Positions 1-8,272 of a stretch of DNA of 64,000 nt are shown piece after piece. Each line of letters opens with the position of its first letter. The stretch's first letter is position 1. The position numbers and the translations under genes are program-made. The notes below the pieces were generated by a model. That model made no database searches and was not told where the DNA came from. It saw nothing but the letters and a program-made list of their open reading frames with translations. This stretch comes from Sphingobacterium sp. (GTDB taxonomy: Bacteria; Bacteroidota; Bacteroidia; Sphingobacteriales; Sphingobacteriaceae), in NCBI GenBank assembly GCA_031286695.1, contig JAITTY010000005.1, forward strand, positions 806,001 to 870,000, read 5' to 3'.

Positions 1-73
1 CTAAAGGTAACAAGGAGGTCAGTATTGGGCAGTTTTGCCCCTATTCAACACCTCATAAATTAATGATATAAAG

Positions 74-637
74 ATGAAAATATTAGCATTTGCAGGAACA
101 AGCAACAAAAACTCAATCAACAAAACGTTCGTCACAAGTACTTCCAAATACTACAAAGAAGCAGACGATATCATCGAATTGCTAGACTTAAACCATTTTG
201 AAATGCCTATCTATTCTTACGACAAAGAAGTCGAGTTGGGCATTCCACAGTTGGCACATGACTTTGCTGCTAAAATGGATGCAGCAGATTTCCTTTTGAT
301 TTCTTTGGCCGAACACAATGGGTCATATACTACAGCTTACAAAAATATTGTTGACTGGGTCTCACGTATTCCTAACCGTAAATTATTCAATGGCAAACCT
401 GTTTTCTTATTGGCTACTGCTCCTGGTCCAATGGGAGGTGCCACGGTATTGAACACCGCAGTAAACCGAATCACTTGGGATGGTGCCGACATATTAGACT
501 CCTTCTCTCTTCCTGAATTCCACAAAAACTTTGAAGAAGGTAAAGGTATTGTCGATCCCACTTTAAGAAGCCAATTAGAAGCTAAAGTACGCAAAACAAA
601 ACGTGCACTTGCTGAAAAATTATCCGTACAAGGTTAA
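74..637 (+). CDS. NADPH-dependent FMN reductase family protein
   Basis: This 187-residue protein has the flavodoxin-like fold of NADPH-dependent FMN reductases (azoreductase/chromate reductase type), which move electrons from NAD(P)H to flavin and then to quinones, azo dyes or metal ions in the cytoplasm. The N-terminal FAGTSNKNSINK stretch (residues 6-17) is the FMN phosphate-binding loop after strand beta-1, and ATAPGPMGG near residue 115 is the second flavin-contact loop. Length matches the family. The gene is followed by a strong hairpin and then a DJ-1 family gene on the same strand, which suggests a small redox or stress cluster. The physiological electron acceptor cannot be read from the sequence. 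Confidence 0.85.
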   Translation: MKILAFAGTSNKNSINKTFVTSTSKYYKEADDIIELLDLNHFEMPIYSYDKEVELGIPQLAHDFAAKMDAADFLLISLAEHNGSYTTAYKNIVDWVSRIPNRKLFNGKPVFLLATAPGPMGGATVLNTAVNRITWDGADILDSFSLPEFHKNFEEGKGIVDPTLRSQLEAKVRKTKRALAEKLSVQG

Positions 638-666
638 CAAAAGATTAACAAATAATCATTGTGAAT

Positions 667-712
667 ACCTCTTTTAATATGTAAATTGAAAACCTATTAA
701 AAGAGGTTTTTT
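667..712 (+). terminator. Terminator-like hairpin that also holds the DJ-1 gene's Shine-Dalgarno
   Basis: ACCTCTTTTAATA (667-679) and TATTAAAAGAGGT (695-707) form a perfect 13-bp stem followed by a T-run at 707-712. The run ends three bases before the ATG at 716. The AAGAGG in the right arm is also the only Shine-Dalgarno-like sequence for that ATG. The hairpin can therefore act as an intrinsic terminator and can also hide the ribosome-binding site. Confidence 0.75.
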
Positions 713-715
713 GAT

Positions 716-1294
716 ATGGCAAAAAAAATATTACTACTTGTAGGAGACTTTGTAGAAGATTACGAAGCAATGGTTCCATTTCAAGCAATGGGTTCAATAG
801 GATTAACAGTAGATGCAATTGCTCCGGACCGCAAAAGCGGAGATGTAGTCCCCACAGCAGTGCATGATTTCACTGGTGACCAGACTTATAAAGAACTGCG
901 CGGACACAATTTCGCAATCAATAAAGATTTCGACCAGGTCAATGTCGAAGATTATGATGGTTTATATATTGCGGGAGGACGATCGGCAGAATATATTCGA
1001 CTCAACAAACGTGTTTTGGAGATTACGAAGCACTTCTTTGAGCAAAACAAACCTGTCGCGGCAATATGCCATGGTATCCAAGTATTGACAGCTGCAAAGG
1101 TACTCGCAGGTCGGACATTGACAGCCTATGTTGCTGTAGGTCCCGACATCGAACTAGCGGGCGGCACATGGAAAAATATCCCTGCGGATCAAGCTGTCGT
1201 AGACGGCAATTTGGTTACCTCTCCTGCTTGGCCAGGACACCAAGCAATTTTAAAAGAGTTTTACAAATTATTAGGTATAACAATTACAATTTAA
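716..1294 (+). CDS. DJ-1/PfpI family protein
   Basis: This 192-residue protein belongs to the DJ-1/PfpI superfamily (type 1 glutamine amidotransferase-like fold), whose members act as glyoxalases, chaperones, deglycase-like enzymes or proteases. The nucleophile elbow AAICHGIQVL places the reactive cysteine at C118 next to H119, and DGLYIAGGRSAEYIR near residue 80-95 is the conserved loop that carries the oxyanion-hole glycines. The length is typical of bacterial single-domain members. It starts just after a terminator-like hairpin that contains its Shine-Dalgarno, so its expression may be conditional. Which activity it has cannot be decided from the motif. Confidence 0.85.
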   Translation: MAKKILLLVGDFVEDYEAMVPFQAMGSIGLTVDAIAPDRKSGDVVPTAVHDFTGDQTYKELRGHNFAINKDFDQVNVEDYDGLYIAGGRSAEYIRLNKRVLEITKHFFEQNKPVAAICHGIQVLTAAKVLAGRTLTAYVAVGPDIELAGGTWKNIPADQAVVDGNLVTSPAWPGHQAILKEFYKLLGITITI

Positions 1295-1303
1295 ATATTT
1301 TTA

Positions 1304-1681
1304 ATGAAGAAGAATAAAAGGCTATGGCTTTTGGTCATACCGATTTTAGTGCTGTTGGGTTTTATTTTAAAAGATAGTTTCAATCAGAAAAGTATTGAAG
1401 ATCTACCGGGAGGTTTTAAGGAAGCCGCTTTCGTAAGAAATGAACAAAATAAAGGTGGTATTATACGCATTTATGCCGTTACAGTAGGCGACTTGTTGAA
1501 TGCAGATTACTCAGCCTGTCTTGATTTGATGCCTGTTAATGATTACGGAAGTACAACAACTGTGTATTTCTTTGATCGCAGCGCTCCTTATCCGACAAGC
1601 TTGTCAATTGACACACCACATTTTGACACAACGAAATACAAAGCTATTCAGATTTCCAAAAAGTACGGAAAGAAGAAATAA
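1304..1681 (+). CDS. Small membrane-anchored hypothetical protein
   Basis: I do not recognise this 125-residue protein. Residues 6-25 (LWLLVIPILVLLGFILKDSF) form one hydrophobic segment after a lysine-rich start, which suggests an N-terminal membrane anchor or uncleaved signal with the rest outside the cytoplasm. The remaining part is a small mixed alpha/beta-looking domain with a single cysteine (C66 in the stretch SACLDL) and a basic C-terminus. It lies 9 bp after the DJ-1 gene and is probably cotranscribed with it, ending at a good terminator. Confidence 0.6.
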   Translation: MKKNKRLWLLVIPILVLLGFILKDSFNQKSIEDLPGGFKEAAFVRNEQNKGGIIRIYAVTVGDLLNADYSACLDLMPVNDYGSTTTVYFFDRSAPYPTSLSIDTPHFDTTKYKAIQISKKYGKKK

Positions 1682-1704
1682 ACGAAACCAAACATAATGA
1701 CATA

Positions 1705-1743
1705 TCCCTCAAAGTCTAAATAGACCTTTGGGGGATTTTTTTT
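1705..1743 (+). terminator. Intrinsic terminator after the DJ-1 cluster
   Basis: TCCCTCAAAGTCT (1705-1717) pairs with AGACCTTTGGGGGA (1722-1735) through a four-base loop with one bulged base and one G-T pair. Eight T residues follow (1736-1743). It closes the transcription unit that ends at 1681. Confidence 0.8.
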
Positions 1744-1823
1744 GCCATGAAAGAATTTGTATTAACATGAGCGCTGAGATACATAAACAAAAAATAACTT
1801 AATAATTCTTTAACACGAAAAAG

Positions 1824-1854
1824 TTCGTTTATCACCCCTAGAGCTATAGTTTTG
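1824..1854 (+). promoter_or_regulatory. Candidate ppk1 promoter
   Basis: TAGTTTTG at 1847-1854 matches the Bacteroidota -7 consensus TAnnTTTG. A weak TTC/GTT-rich -33 element lies about 20 bp upstream near 1824. The box ends 26 bp before the ppk1 ATG, which would give a short leader. Only the -7 element is convincing. Confidence 0.45.
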
Positions 1855-1880
1855 CTTTTTAAATTTACGTATATTTAGTT

Positions 1881-3950
1881 ATGGCGAAAAAATTCATCCC
1901 GAGAGACGTTAGCTGGTTGAGCTTTAATGGCAGAGTATTACAGGAAGCAGCGGACGAGACTGTCCCTTTACCCCTAAGAATCAAATTTTTAGGTATATTT
2001 TCCAATAACCTCGATGAATTTTTCCGTGTACGTGTTGCAGGTCTAAAACGGGCTATAGACCTGAAAGACAAAAGTGCCAACCAATCCTTCTACGAAGACC
2101 CACAGCTCATCTTAGAAGAGCTCAATATCCGGGTAATCAAGCAGCAAAAGAAATTTGACAGTACGTGGAATCGTATCCAAAAAGATATGGCCAAACAGAA
2201 TGTCTATATCAAGACTAGTGAAGAACTCAATCCCGAACAACAAAAGTTTGTGAGCGACTATTATCAGGATGAGGTGGAATCGAACGTCATTCCTTTGATA
2301 TTGGACGATATACGACCTATGCCCTATATTCGGGATAAGAGCCTCTACTTGGGTATTGCGATGGGAAAACAGGAATGGCAGTATGAAACCAAATTTGCAC
2401 TTATCGAAATCCCGACCAGTCAAAATGGACGCTTCGTACAATTACCTTCGCCAAAAGATGAAAAGCATATTATACTTTTGGAGGATGTTATCAAGTTTAA
2501 TCTTCCATTAATATTTTCCTACTTCGGTTTTGATGTATTCAATGCACATGTCTTTAAAGTAACAAAAGATGCCGAATTTGACATTGACAATGATATCAAC
2601 ACGACGCTGGTTGAGAAGATAAGCAAAGGGGTAAAAAACAGAAGAAAAGGTAAACCTACCCGATTTATTTTTGATCAAGAGATGGACCATAAATTGGTAG
2701 AATTCCTGATCAAGAAACTTAACCTTTCAAAAAAAGACAGTATTATTCCAGGGCAAAAAATACATAATTTTAAACACTTTATGGATTTCCCAAATGTGTT
2801 TAAATCCTACAATCAACCTTTGGAACGGACCTCTTTTCCGCATCCTTATTTTCAGAATTACGAACGTGTAACGGATACCGTATTGAAAAAAGATGTACTT
2901 CTCTCCTTTCCATACCATGAATTTAGACCGATCATTGATCTTCTTCGGGAAGCAGCAATGGATCCAGATGTAAAAACGATCCAGATTACGGCATACCGCT
3001 TAGCTTCGAATTCAAAGATTGCAAATGCCTTGATTAATGCAGCCCGCAATGGAAAGGAAGTCACCGTAATGCTTGAACTTCGCGCAAGATTTGATGAAGA
3101 AAACAATTTGGACTGGAAAGAGAAACTCGAATTGGAAGGCATTAAAGTGTTGACCGGTATACCAAATAAAAAGGTCCATGCAAAACTATGTGTGATAAAA
3201 AAACGTATTGGGATGAAAACGATCCAATATGGTTTTGTCAGCACCGGAAATATCAACGAAAAAACAGCGAAATTATACGGTGATTATTGTCTCTTAACGA
3301 GTAATAGGGATGTTATTGCCGATATAAATAAGGTTTTCAATTACCTGAGACGTCCTAAATCAAATCCGGCTGAAATTATCAAAAATTGCAAAAGTCTTTT
3401 GATATGCCCAACAGATATGCGTAGAGAACTTCTACACTATATCGACCAGGAAATTACAGAAGCAAAGGCTGGTCGAAAAGCATACATCATTGTCAAGGTA
3501 AATTCACTGAGTGATAAAGAAATGATTAAAAAGCTCTATGATGCCGCAACAGCTGGTGTCAAAATAGATCTTATCATCCGGGGAATCTACTGTGCAACAA
3601 ATCAAAAAACGTTTAAATTGCAAATGAATGCCATTTCAATCGTAGATGAATATTTAGAACATGCCCGTGTGATGTATTTCTACAACGCTGGTAGAGAGCA
3701 GCTATTTATTTCCTCTGCTGACTGGATGACAAGAAATTTGGATCATCGTATTGAAGCAGCAGTCAAAATAACGAGCAAAAAAATCAAGGAAGATTTAAAA
3801 GAAATGCTTCAAATACAGCTCAATGATAATGTCAAAGCGCGCATACTCAACAATTCGCTTAGCAATCATTACGTTGAGAATAAAAAGGTACCATGTCGTT
3901 CACAGATTGAAATATACAATTACCTGAAAAAAAAATTAGCTGATCATTAG
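1881..3950 (+). CDS. ppk1: Polyphosphate kinase 1
   Basis: This 689-residue cytoplasmic or membrane-associated enzyme transfers the gamma-phosphate of ATP onto polyphosphate chains and can work in reverse. The N-terminal PPK domain begins with WLSFNGRVLQEA, typical of the family. The catalytic region carries the autophosphorylated histidine in KKVHAKLCVIKK (H433, close to H435 of the E. coli enzyme), preceded by the conserved ELRARFDEENN. The C-terminal domain has the second conserved histidine region with ADWMTRNLDHRIE. Length matches the usual 680-740 residues. No ppx exopolyphosphatase lies next to it. It appears to be transcribed alone from a promoter in the 1744-1880 gap. Confidence 0.95.
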   Translation: MAKKFIPRDVSWLSFNGRVLQEAADETVPLPLRIKFLGIFSNNLDEFFRVRVAGLKRAIDLKDKSANQSFYEDPQLILEELNIRVIKQQKKFDSTWNRIQKDMAKQNVYIKTSEELNPEQQKFVSDYYQDEVESNVIPLILDDIRPMPYIRDKSLYLGIAMGKQEWQYETKFALIEIPTSQNGRFVQLPSPKDEKHIILLEDVIKFNLPLIFSYFGFDVFNAHVFKVTKDAEFDIDNDINTTLVEKISKGVKNRRKGKPTRFIFDQEMDHKLVEFLIKKLNLSKKDSIIPGQKIHNFKHFMDFPNVFKSYNQPLERTSFPHPYFQNYERVTDTVLKKDVLLSFPYHEFRPIIDLLREAAMDPDVKTIQITAYRLASNSKIANALINAARNGKEVTVMLELRARFDEENNLDWKEKLELEGIKVLTGIPNKKVHAKLCVIKKRIGMKTIQYGFVSTGNINEKTAKLYGDYCLLTSNRDVIADINKVFNYLRRPKSNPAEIIKNCKSLLICPTDMRRELLHYIDQEITEAKAGRKAYIIVKVNSLSDKEMIKKLYDAATAGVKIDLIIRGIYCATNQKTFKLQMNAISIVDEYLEHARVMYFYNAGREQLFISSADWMTRNLDHRIEAAVKITSKKIKEDLKEMLQIQLNDNVKARILNNSLSNHYVENKKVPCRSQIEIYNYLKKKLADH

Positions 3951-4048
3951 CGACCTGTCTATCAATAGGCGCGCAAATTGATCAATAAACCGAACTGGGC
4001 TTTATACCTATTGATACAGACGAGAATCACCGTTTTTATTATATTAAT

Positions 4049-4096
4049 TAAGACACAAGTTGTATCTTCATTCCATGAAATTCAACTTGTGTCTTA
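4049..4096. promoter_or_regulatory. 14-bp inverted repeat bracketing a start codon
   Basis: TAAGACACAAGTTG (4049-4062) and CAACTTGTGTCTTA (4083-4096) are perfect reverse complements separated by 20 bp. The ATG of the dipeptidase gene (4075) lies in the spacer. In mRNA this would put the start codon in a hairpin loop. In DNA it could be an operator overlapping the promoter, since TATCTTCA at 4063-4070 resembles a -7 box. Confidence 0.6.
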
Positions 4097-4755
4097 CATT
4101 TGGCTTAAGCCTTCTCACACTTTGCCTCAGTGCGCAGGAAAAAAACATGCCATCAGATTTTGTATACGTCAAGGACATTATTCCTACGATAAGCTTAGAA
4201 ATGCGTTATTTCGGAAGCCACAACTTCACTGGAAGGCCAATCCGAGGTTATGAGAAACCTGTCGCCATTTTAACTAAGCGCGCTGCATTAGCACTTCAGC
4301 AAGTGGAGATCCATTTAAATAAAAAAGGCATGGGACTGAAAATATTCGATGCCTACCGTCCGCAACGCGCTGTTGACAATTTCAAGTCATGGTCTTTAAA
4401 AACCGACGATACCATTGCAAAAAGAGAATTTTATCCACTTCTCGATAAGAAGAATTTGTTTAATTTAGGTTTTATTGCTTCCAAATCAGGTCATAGTCGC
4501 GGTAGTACAGTAGATCTTACGCTTATCAGCCTGAAGGATCAAAAAGAAATTGATATGGGCGGGTCTTTTGATTTTTTCGGAGCAGTATCTCATCATCAAT
4601 ATGCGAATCTGTCAGCCCAACAAAAAGAAAACCGAAAGATTTTAAAAGAAGCGATGGCTAAGTTTGGCTTCAAAGCTTACGATAAGGAATGGTGGCACTA
4701 CACCCTGCAAGATGAACCCTATCGTAAAACCTATTTTGATTTTATCGTAAAATAA
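4075..4755 (+). CDS. D-alanyl-D-alanine dipeptidase (VanX-like, M15D)
   Basis: This 226-residue protein is a zinc D-Ala-D-Ala dipeptidase of the VanX/DdpX family. The zinc motif SGHSRGSTVDLTL supplies H140 and D147, and EWWHY supplies the general base E205 and the third ligand H208. An N-terminal hydrophobic signal ending in LCLSAQ suggests export to the periplasm, where it would act in peptidoglycan turnover rather than glycopeptide resistance. The ATG at 4075 is chosen because upstream in-frame starts are only TTG and because the signal peptide begins there. The next gene, an AraC regulator, starts 2 bp after its stop, so the two are probably coupled. No vanH or vanA homologue is nearby. 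Confidence 0.9.
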   Translation: MKFNLCLTFGLSLLTLCLSAQEKNMPSDFVYVKDIIPTISLEMRYFGSHNFTGRPIRGYEKPVAILTKRAALALQQVEIHLNKKGMGLKIFDAYRPQRAVDNFKSWSLKTDDTIAKREFYPLLDKKNLFNLGFIASKSGHSRGSTVDLTLISLKDQKEIDMGGSFDFFGAVSHHQYANLSAQQKENRKILKEAMAKFGFKAYDKEWWHYTLQDEPYRKTYFDFIVK

Positions 4756-4757
4756 AC

Positions 4758-5648
4758 ATGTCTGTACAGGAAATACCATTCGAAAATAAGGGCTTTTATG
4801 TCTTTCATTTTAAAGGCAACAAATCAAAACCCGTTTTTAGTTCCGAGCAGCAGCACATTTTAACAAAAAGCGAGCTCTATTCACTTTGTTTAATAAAAAA
4901 GGGCGAGACTTCCTTTGTTATTAATAACGAAAGGATACAGGTCGCTCAAAATCACCTGCTGCTAACCAATCCGTCTTCGAGGGTAAATGGCTCTTCGGTC
5001 TCTAAATCTTGGGATTGTGAGGTATACTTGATTTTCTTTACGCTGGATTTTAGCTTCAAACTGGATTTTCAAGAAGATTTCTTCGAGGTCACCAAAAAGT
5101 CTCTTGCCTTAAATGACAGCTACATCTGGTCGCTATCCAACCAAGATTCGACCAACTTATCTAACTTATTTAAACAGTTTATTCATTACGATCGACAAGA
5201 GGCTAGCTATCTCTTCAAAAATCAGATTATAAAGTCATTAACGGAAATATTGTTTTGTGAGATAGCCCGTCTAGGAAGCCAAAATATGCGAAATACACCC
5301 GCTGTTCCCTCCCGGAAAAGGGAGATCCTGGCCAATTTCCATCTACTATTAAAAAAGTCATTCCATAAAGAACATATGGTGCAATTTTATGCAATGCAAC
5401 TTGGCATCACGGCAAAGCACCTTTCGGTAATTACCAAGGAGCTTACAGGAAAATCAGCAATAGAACTTATTCAGAATGTTTTAGTAGAAGAAGCAAAATC
5501 CTTGCTCTGCCAGGGGCTTTCAATACGGGAAATTGCGATGAAATTGCATTTCTCGGATCAGTCTTTTTTCGGTAAATTCTTTAAGCGAAATGTTGGAATC
5601 TCGCCTAAAGAATTTCGTCAGAATCTTTATTTAAACAAAGTCGATTAA
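4758..5648 (+). CDS. AraC family transcriptional regulator
   Basis: This 296-residue protein has a cupin-like N-terminal ligand domain (approximately residues 20-160) and a C-terminal AraC double helix-turn-helix (approximately residues 190-292). The second HTH carries the typical signature IREIAMKLHFSDQSFFGKFFKRNVGISPKEFR. It follows the dipeptidase gene by 2 bp and is likely cotranscribed with it. Its 3' end overlaps the convergent HAD gene by 18 bp. The ligand is unknown. In this group such regulators often control a neighbouring transporter or their own operon. Confidence 0.9.
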   Translation: MSVQEIPFENKGFYVFHFKGNKSKPVFSSEQQHILTKSELYSLCLIKKGETSFVINNERIQVAQNHLLLTNPSSRVNGSSVSKSWDCEVYLIFFTLDFSFKLDFQEDFFEVTKKSLALNDSYIWSLSNQDSTNLSNLFKQFIHYDRQEASYLFKNQIIKSLTEILFCEIARLGSQNMRNTPAVPSRKREILANFHLLLKKSFHKEHMVQFYAMQLGITAKHLSVITKELTGKSAIELIQNVLVEEAKSLLCQGLSIREIAMKLHFSDQSFFGKFFKRNVGISPKEFRQNLYLNKVD

Positions 5649-6338
5649 GTCAAAGATACTTGTAAATTGCTGGTCTGCAGCTGAAGTATCTTGCAATTTA
5701 TCCTCGCCCCAAGTCTGCCCTTTCAACCATAAGGTCTGGCAGCCAACAGCTTTAGCGGGTACCATATCTTTACTATAGGAATCACCCACAACCAATACCT
5801 CTTGCGCAGGAAGACCTATTTTAGTCACACCTAAAGCATAAATTGCAGGATCAGGTTTGCGTACACCGACTACGGCCGACTCCACAACAGACTGAAAATA
5901 GGAAAGAATTCCAAAATCAGCGAGAACAGATTTCAGGTTACCGTAAAAATTGGAAACCATGACAATCGGATAGTTTTCACTTAGCGAAGTTAATAGAGGT
6001 TTTACCTGTTCAACTGTATTCTTCGCCAGTGAATAGCCATCAAAGGCTATTTTATGAGCTAATGTTCTATCCAATTCATAACCGGCAGCAATAAGATATT
6101 CAAATTGTACGTTAAGCTTTGCTTCAAGTACCTCTAAAAAATTGAAGTCCGGCTTAATAATAGGCTGTAGAGCCATTTGACGTTCAGCGTAAGCATAAGC
6201 TTCCTGAAAAGCATTCAAATTTACAGGGACCTGATATTTTTCATAACCTGACCAGATAACAGCTCCCCAATGGCCACCATTGGTATCCAAGGTACCGCCA
6301 TAATCAAAAATAATCCCTTTAATGTTAAACTTATCCAT
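5631..6338 (-). CDS. HAD family hydrolase, candidate inositol-lipid phosphatase
   Basis: This 235-residue protein is a HAD-superfamily phosphatase. Motif I is FDYGGTLD near residue 11, with Asp nucleophile and Gly in place of the usual second Asp of DxDGT, a common variant. VMVSNF carries motif II, and VVGDSYSKDMVPAKAVG is motif IV, with an alpha-helical cap domain between motifs I and II. It is the last gene of the minus-strand inositol cluster, 1 bp after the flippase-like gene. A phosphatase is needed there if the phosphatidyltransferase makes a phosphorylated inositol headgroup, so that role is inferred from context. It could also be a general HAD hydrolase. Confidence 0.8.
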   Translation of the reverse strand: MDKFNIKGIIFDYGGTLDTNGGHWGAVIWSGYEKYQVPVNLNAFQEAYAYAERQMALQPIIKPDFNFLEVLEAKLNVQFEYLIAAGYELDRTLAHKIAFDGYSLAKNTVEQVKPLLTSLSENYPIVMVSNFYGNLKSVLADFGILSYFQSVVESAVVGVRKPDPAIYALGVTKIGLPAQEVLVVGDSYSKDMVPAKAVGCQTLWLKGQTWGEDKLQDTSAADQQFTSIFDLIDFV

Positions 6339-6339
6339 G

Positions 6340-7329
6340 TTATTTCTTTTTTACTAAACTCATCCAGCCTAAACCGATCATAATCCAGACGATTTCCCGA
6401 ATTCGCGTAACAACTCCCATAAAAATACCGACTTTTGCTGGCAATCCTATACTCATCACAGCCATAGCTAATCCACCTTCCCGTGTTCCCAATTGCATTG
6501 GAAAGAAAAAAACGAGATTGGCAAATAAGGAAGATCCTGAGCTAATAATCATGGCATCGATAAAGTCAATATTGATATCTAAGGCCAAACCAATAAAATA
6601 AATCTCAAAACAGCCAACAACACGTGCTACAAATTCCCAAAAAAGGGCCGTGTAGAAACGATCCCTGCGATTTTGAAAGAGATTTTTCACCTGCTGATCC
6701 ACGTCATTCAACGTTTCATACTTAGACTCTAATAAATTACCGATTTTCTTACCTACAAAAGGTAGTTTAGACAAAGCTTTCAATAGTGAAACTGTAATTC
6801 CCTTCTTATAAAACTTTGTAAATAGCCAAGTACAAATAATGGCCATCACAAAAATCACAGCACAAGCCACATCCACCATAGTGCTTGCGGGGACAAACCA
6901 AAGAATGAGAAAAACAGAAGCGACCCAAAATAAAATATGCGACAAAATGTGCATCACGCCATATAACAATACGGAAGAACCGGCCTTCGAACCGCCGACA
7001 TAGTTCTTTAACTCCATAATACGGTAGGGCTCCCCTCCCAATGCGACAAATGGCGTAATATAATTGATGGCATAACCAGATATTGTCAATTGCAATACCT
7101 TCCAAAATGGCACATTCGTCTGTGGCAATTGCGGCTCCTGAATAATTGCCTTAAATGCCATTGCATTCATCCAGTAAAGCACTGCCCAGCTGCCAAGTAC
7201 AGGCAAAAACCACCAGCCAATCTTTTCGAGGTTGTTCCAAATCTCATCAATGCCCATTGCATGAATCATATAAGCTAGTGTGCCTATACCAATCAGCATA
7301 AAGAGTACTTTATAGATCTTACTACCCAT
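6340..7329 (-). CDS. Flippase-like membrane protein (LPG synthase TM-region / UPF0104 type)
   Basis: This 329-residue integral membrane protein has about eight hydrophobic segments and the layout of the lysylphosphatidylglycerol-synthase transmembrane domain family (UPF0104, MprF flippase-like). Useful landmarks are the conserved GYAINYITPFVALGGEPYR region near residue 90-110 and MQLGTREGGLAMA near residue 280. It lacks a cytosolic aminoacyl-transferase domain. Family members flip or modify lipids, so here it is a good candidate for moving an inositol-type lipid across the inner membrane. It overlaps the phosphatidyltransferase gene by 8 bp and sits 1 bp before the HAD gene, which supports translational coupling. 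Confidence 0.8.
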   Translation of the reverse strand: MGSKIYKVLFMLIGIGTLAYMIHAMGIDEIWNNLEKIGWWFLPVLGSWAVLYWMNAMAFKAIIQEPQLPQTNVPFWKVLQLTISGYAINYITPFVALGGEPYRIMELKNYVGGSKAGSSVLLYGVMHILSHILFWVASVFLILWFVPASTMVDVACAVIFVMAIICTWLFTKFYKKGITVSLLKALSKLPFVGKKIGNLLESKYETLNDVDQQVKNLFQNRRDRFYTALFWEFVARVVGCFEIYFIGLALDINIDFIDAMIISSGSSLFANLVFFFPMQLGTREGGLAMAVMSIGLPAKVGIFMGVVTRIREIVWIMIGLGWMSLVKKK

Positions 7330-8272
7330 AGGTTGGATCGTTTGTTAATTTATCAACAAAATAGCCACTTACTTTTTCTTGCCGGTTACACATATAAATC
7401 AAAATCGGATTTAGGACAAACATATCAAAGAAAAAGTAAATCCAAGGCTGACCTATAAATAACCAAATAAATAGAAAAATAACCCGTGTATTGAACTGTA
7501 CAATATTTGTATACTTCATCAGTGGTTTATTCTGTGCCCTAAAGTCTACCATCAACTGCTTTGGCAGTTCATCTTTATAACGACCTTTAACAATATGCAG
7601 CAGTTTTTGCAGTTTTGGAGATAGCTTTTCTTGGTTGCGCGTATAGCCCATATAGCCATTCAACACAAATTTGCTAAAAAAATTCTTACGCCAGGACAAG
7701 GCATCATAGTCAGCTTTCAAGTCACGTGTATTATCTAATTCACTTCCCGCTTTCCCTTTTATAAAATATAAATGGACATTACGGTAATAATCAGCCATTG
7801 CCGACTGAATCATATGCGATACACCCGCAAGCACACAAAATACCCATAGCCATTGTGGCCATCCTTCATTAATACTGCGCAAACAGATCGCAATATGAAT
7901 AGATGCGAACCAAAAATCCCCCGCAAATCCATCTAAGATACGGCCAAAACGACTTTTATTATCTGTCATCCGCGCCAACTGCCCGTCGGCACTATCCAAA
8001 GAGTTGGCAAACACCAATAGAAGCATGCCGATGACGTTAATCCACAACGCCGGGTAATAGAATAAAATACCCGCCGCAACGCCAAAGAAAATACTAATAA
8101 TCGTCACTGCATTTGGCGTAATACCGATTTTAGCACAGACTTGCGCGATGCGATAACCTATAGGCCGGTAAAACCAAATATCAATTCGCTCTTCTGTATC
8201 ATTAGATTTTAAAGATTGTTCGAATGCACTCAAATTCTCTTCTTCGATTACATTAACTTGTTCTTTCTGCAT
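7322..8272 (-). CDS. CDP-alcohol phosphatidyltransferase, candidate inositol-phospholipid synthase
   Basis: This 316-residue membrane enzyme carries the CDP-alcohol phosphotransferase signature near residues 110-140: DSADGQLAR, eight residues, then GRILDGFAGD. The family joins a CDP-activated group to an alcohol acceptor. The spacing between the third and fourth aspartates is four residues (D-GFAG-D) rather than the usual three. About six hydrophobic segments surround the motif. The ATG at 8272 is chosen because the only longer start is a TTG at 8347 inside the upstream gene. It overlaps the ATP-grasp gene by 20 bp. With inositol-phosphate synthase and a nucleotidyltransferase in the same operon, the likely substrates are CDP-inositol or CDP-lipid plus inositol phosphate. 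Confidence 0.85.
   Translation of the reverse strand: MQKEQVNVIEEENLSAFEQSLKSNDTEERIDIWFYRPIGYRIAQVCAKIGITPNAVTIISIFFGVAAGILFYYPALWINVIGMLLLVFANSLDSADGQLARMTDNKSRFGRILDGFAGDFWFASIHIAICLRSINEGWPQWLWVFCVLAGVSHMIQSAMADYYRNVHLYFIKGKAGSELDNTRDLKADYDALSWRKNFFSKFVLNGYMGYTRNQEKLSPKLQKLLHIVKGRYKDELPKQLMVDFRAQNKPLMKYTNIVQFNTRVIFLFIWLFIGQPWIYFFFDMFVLNPILIYMCNRQEKVSGYFVDKLTNDPTYG

Noticed and set aside
3978..4253. A plus-strand frame overlapping the dipeptidase start
   Set aside because: It is out of frame with the well-supported dipeptidase, ends inside it and has no signal or domain.
4075..4755. Glycopeptide-resistance gene vanX
   Set aside because: No vanH, vanA, vanR or vanS homologues are adjacent and the protein has an export signal, which fits peptidoglycan turnover.
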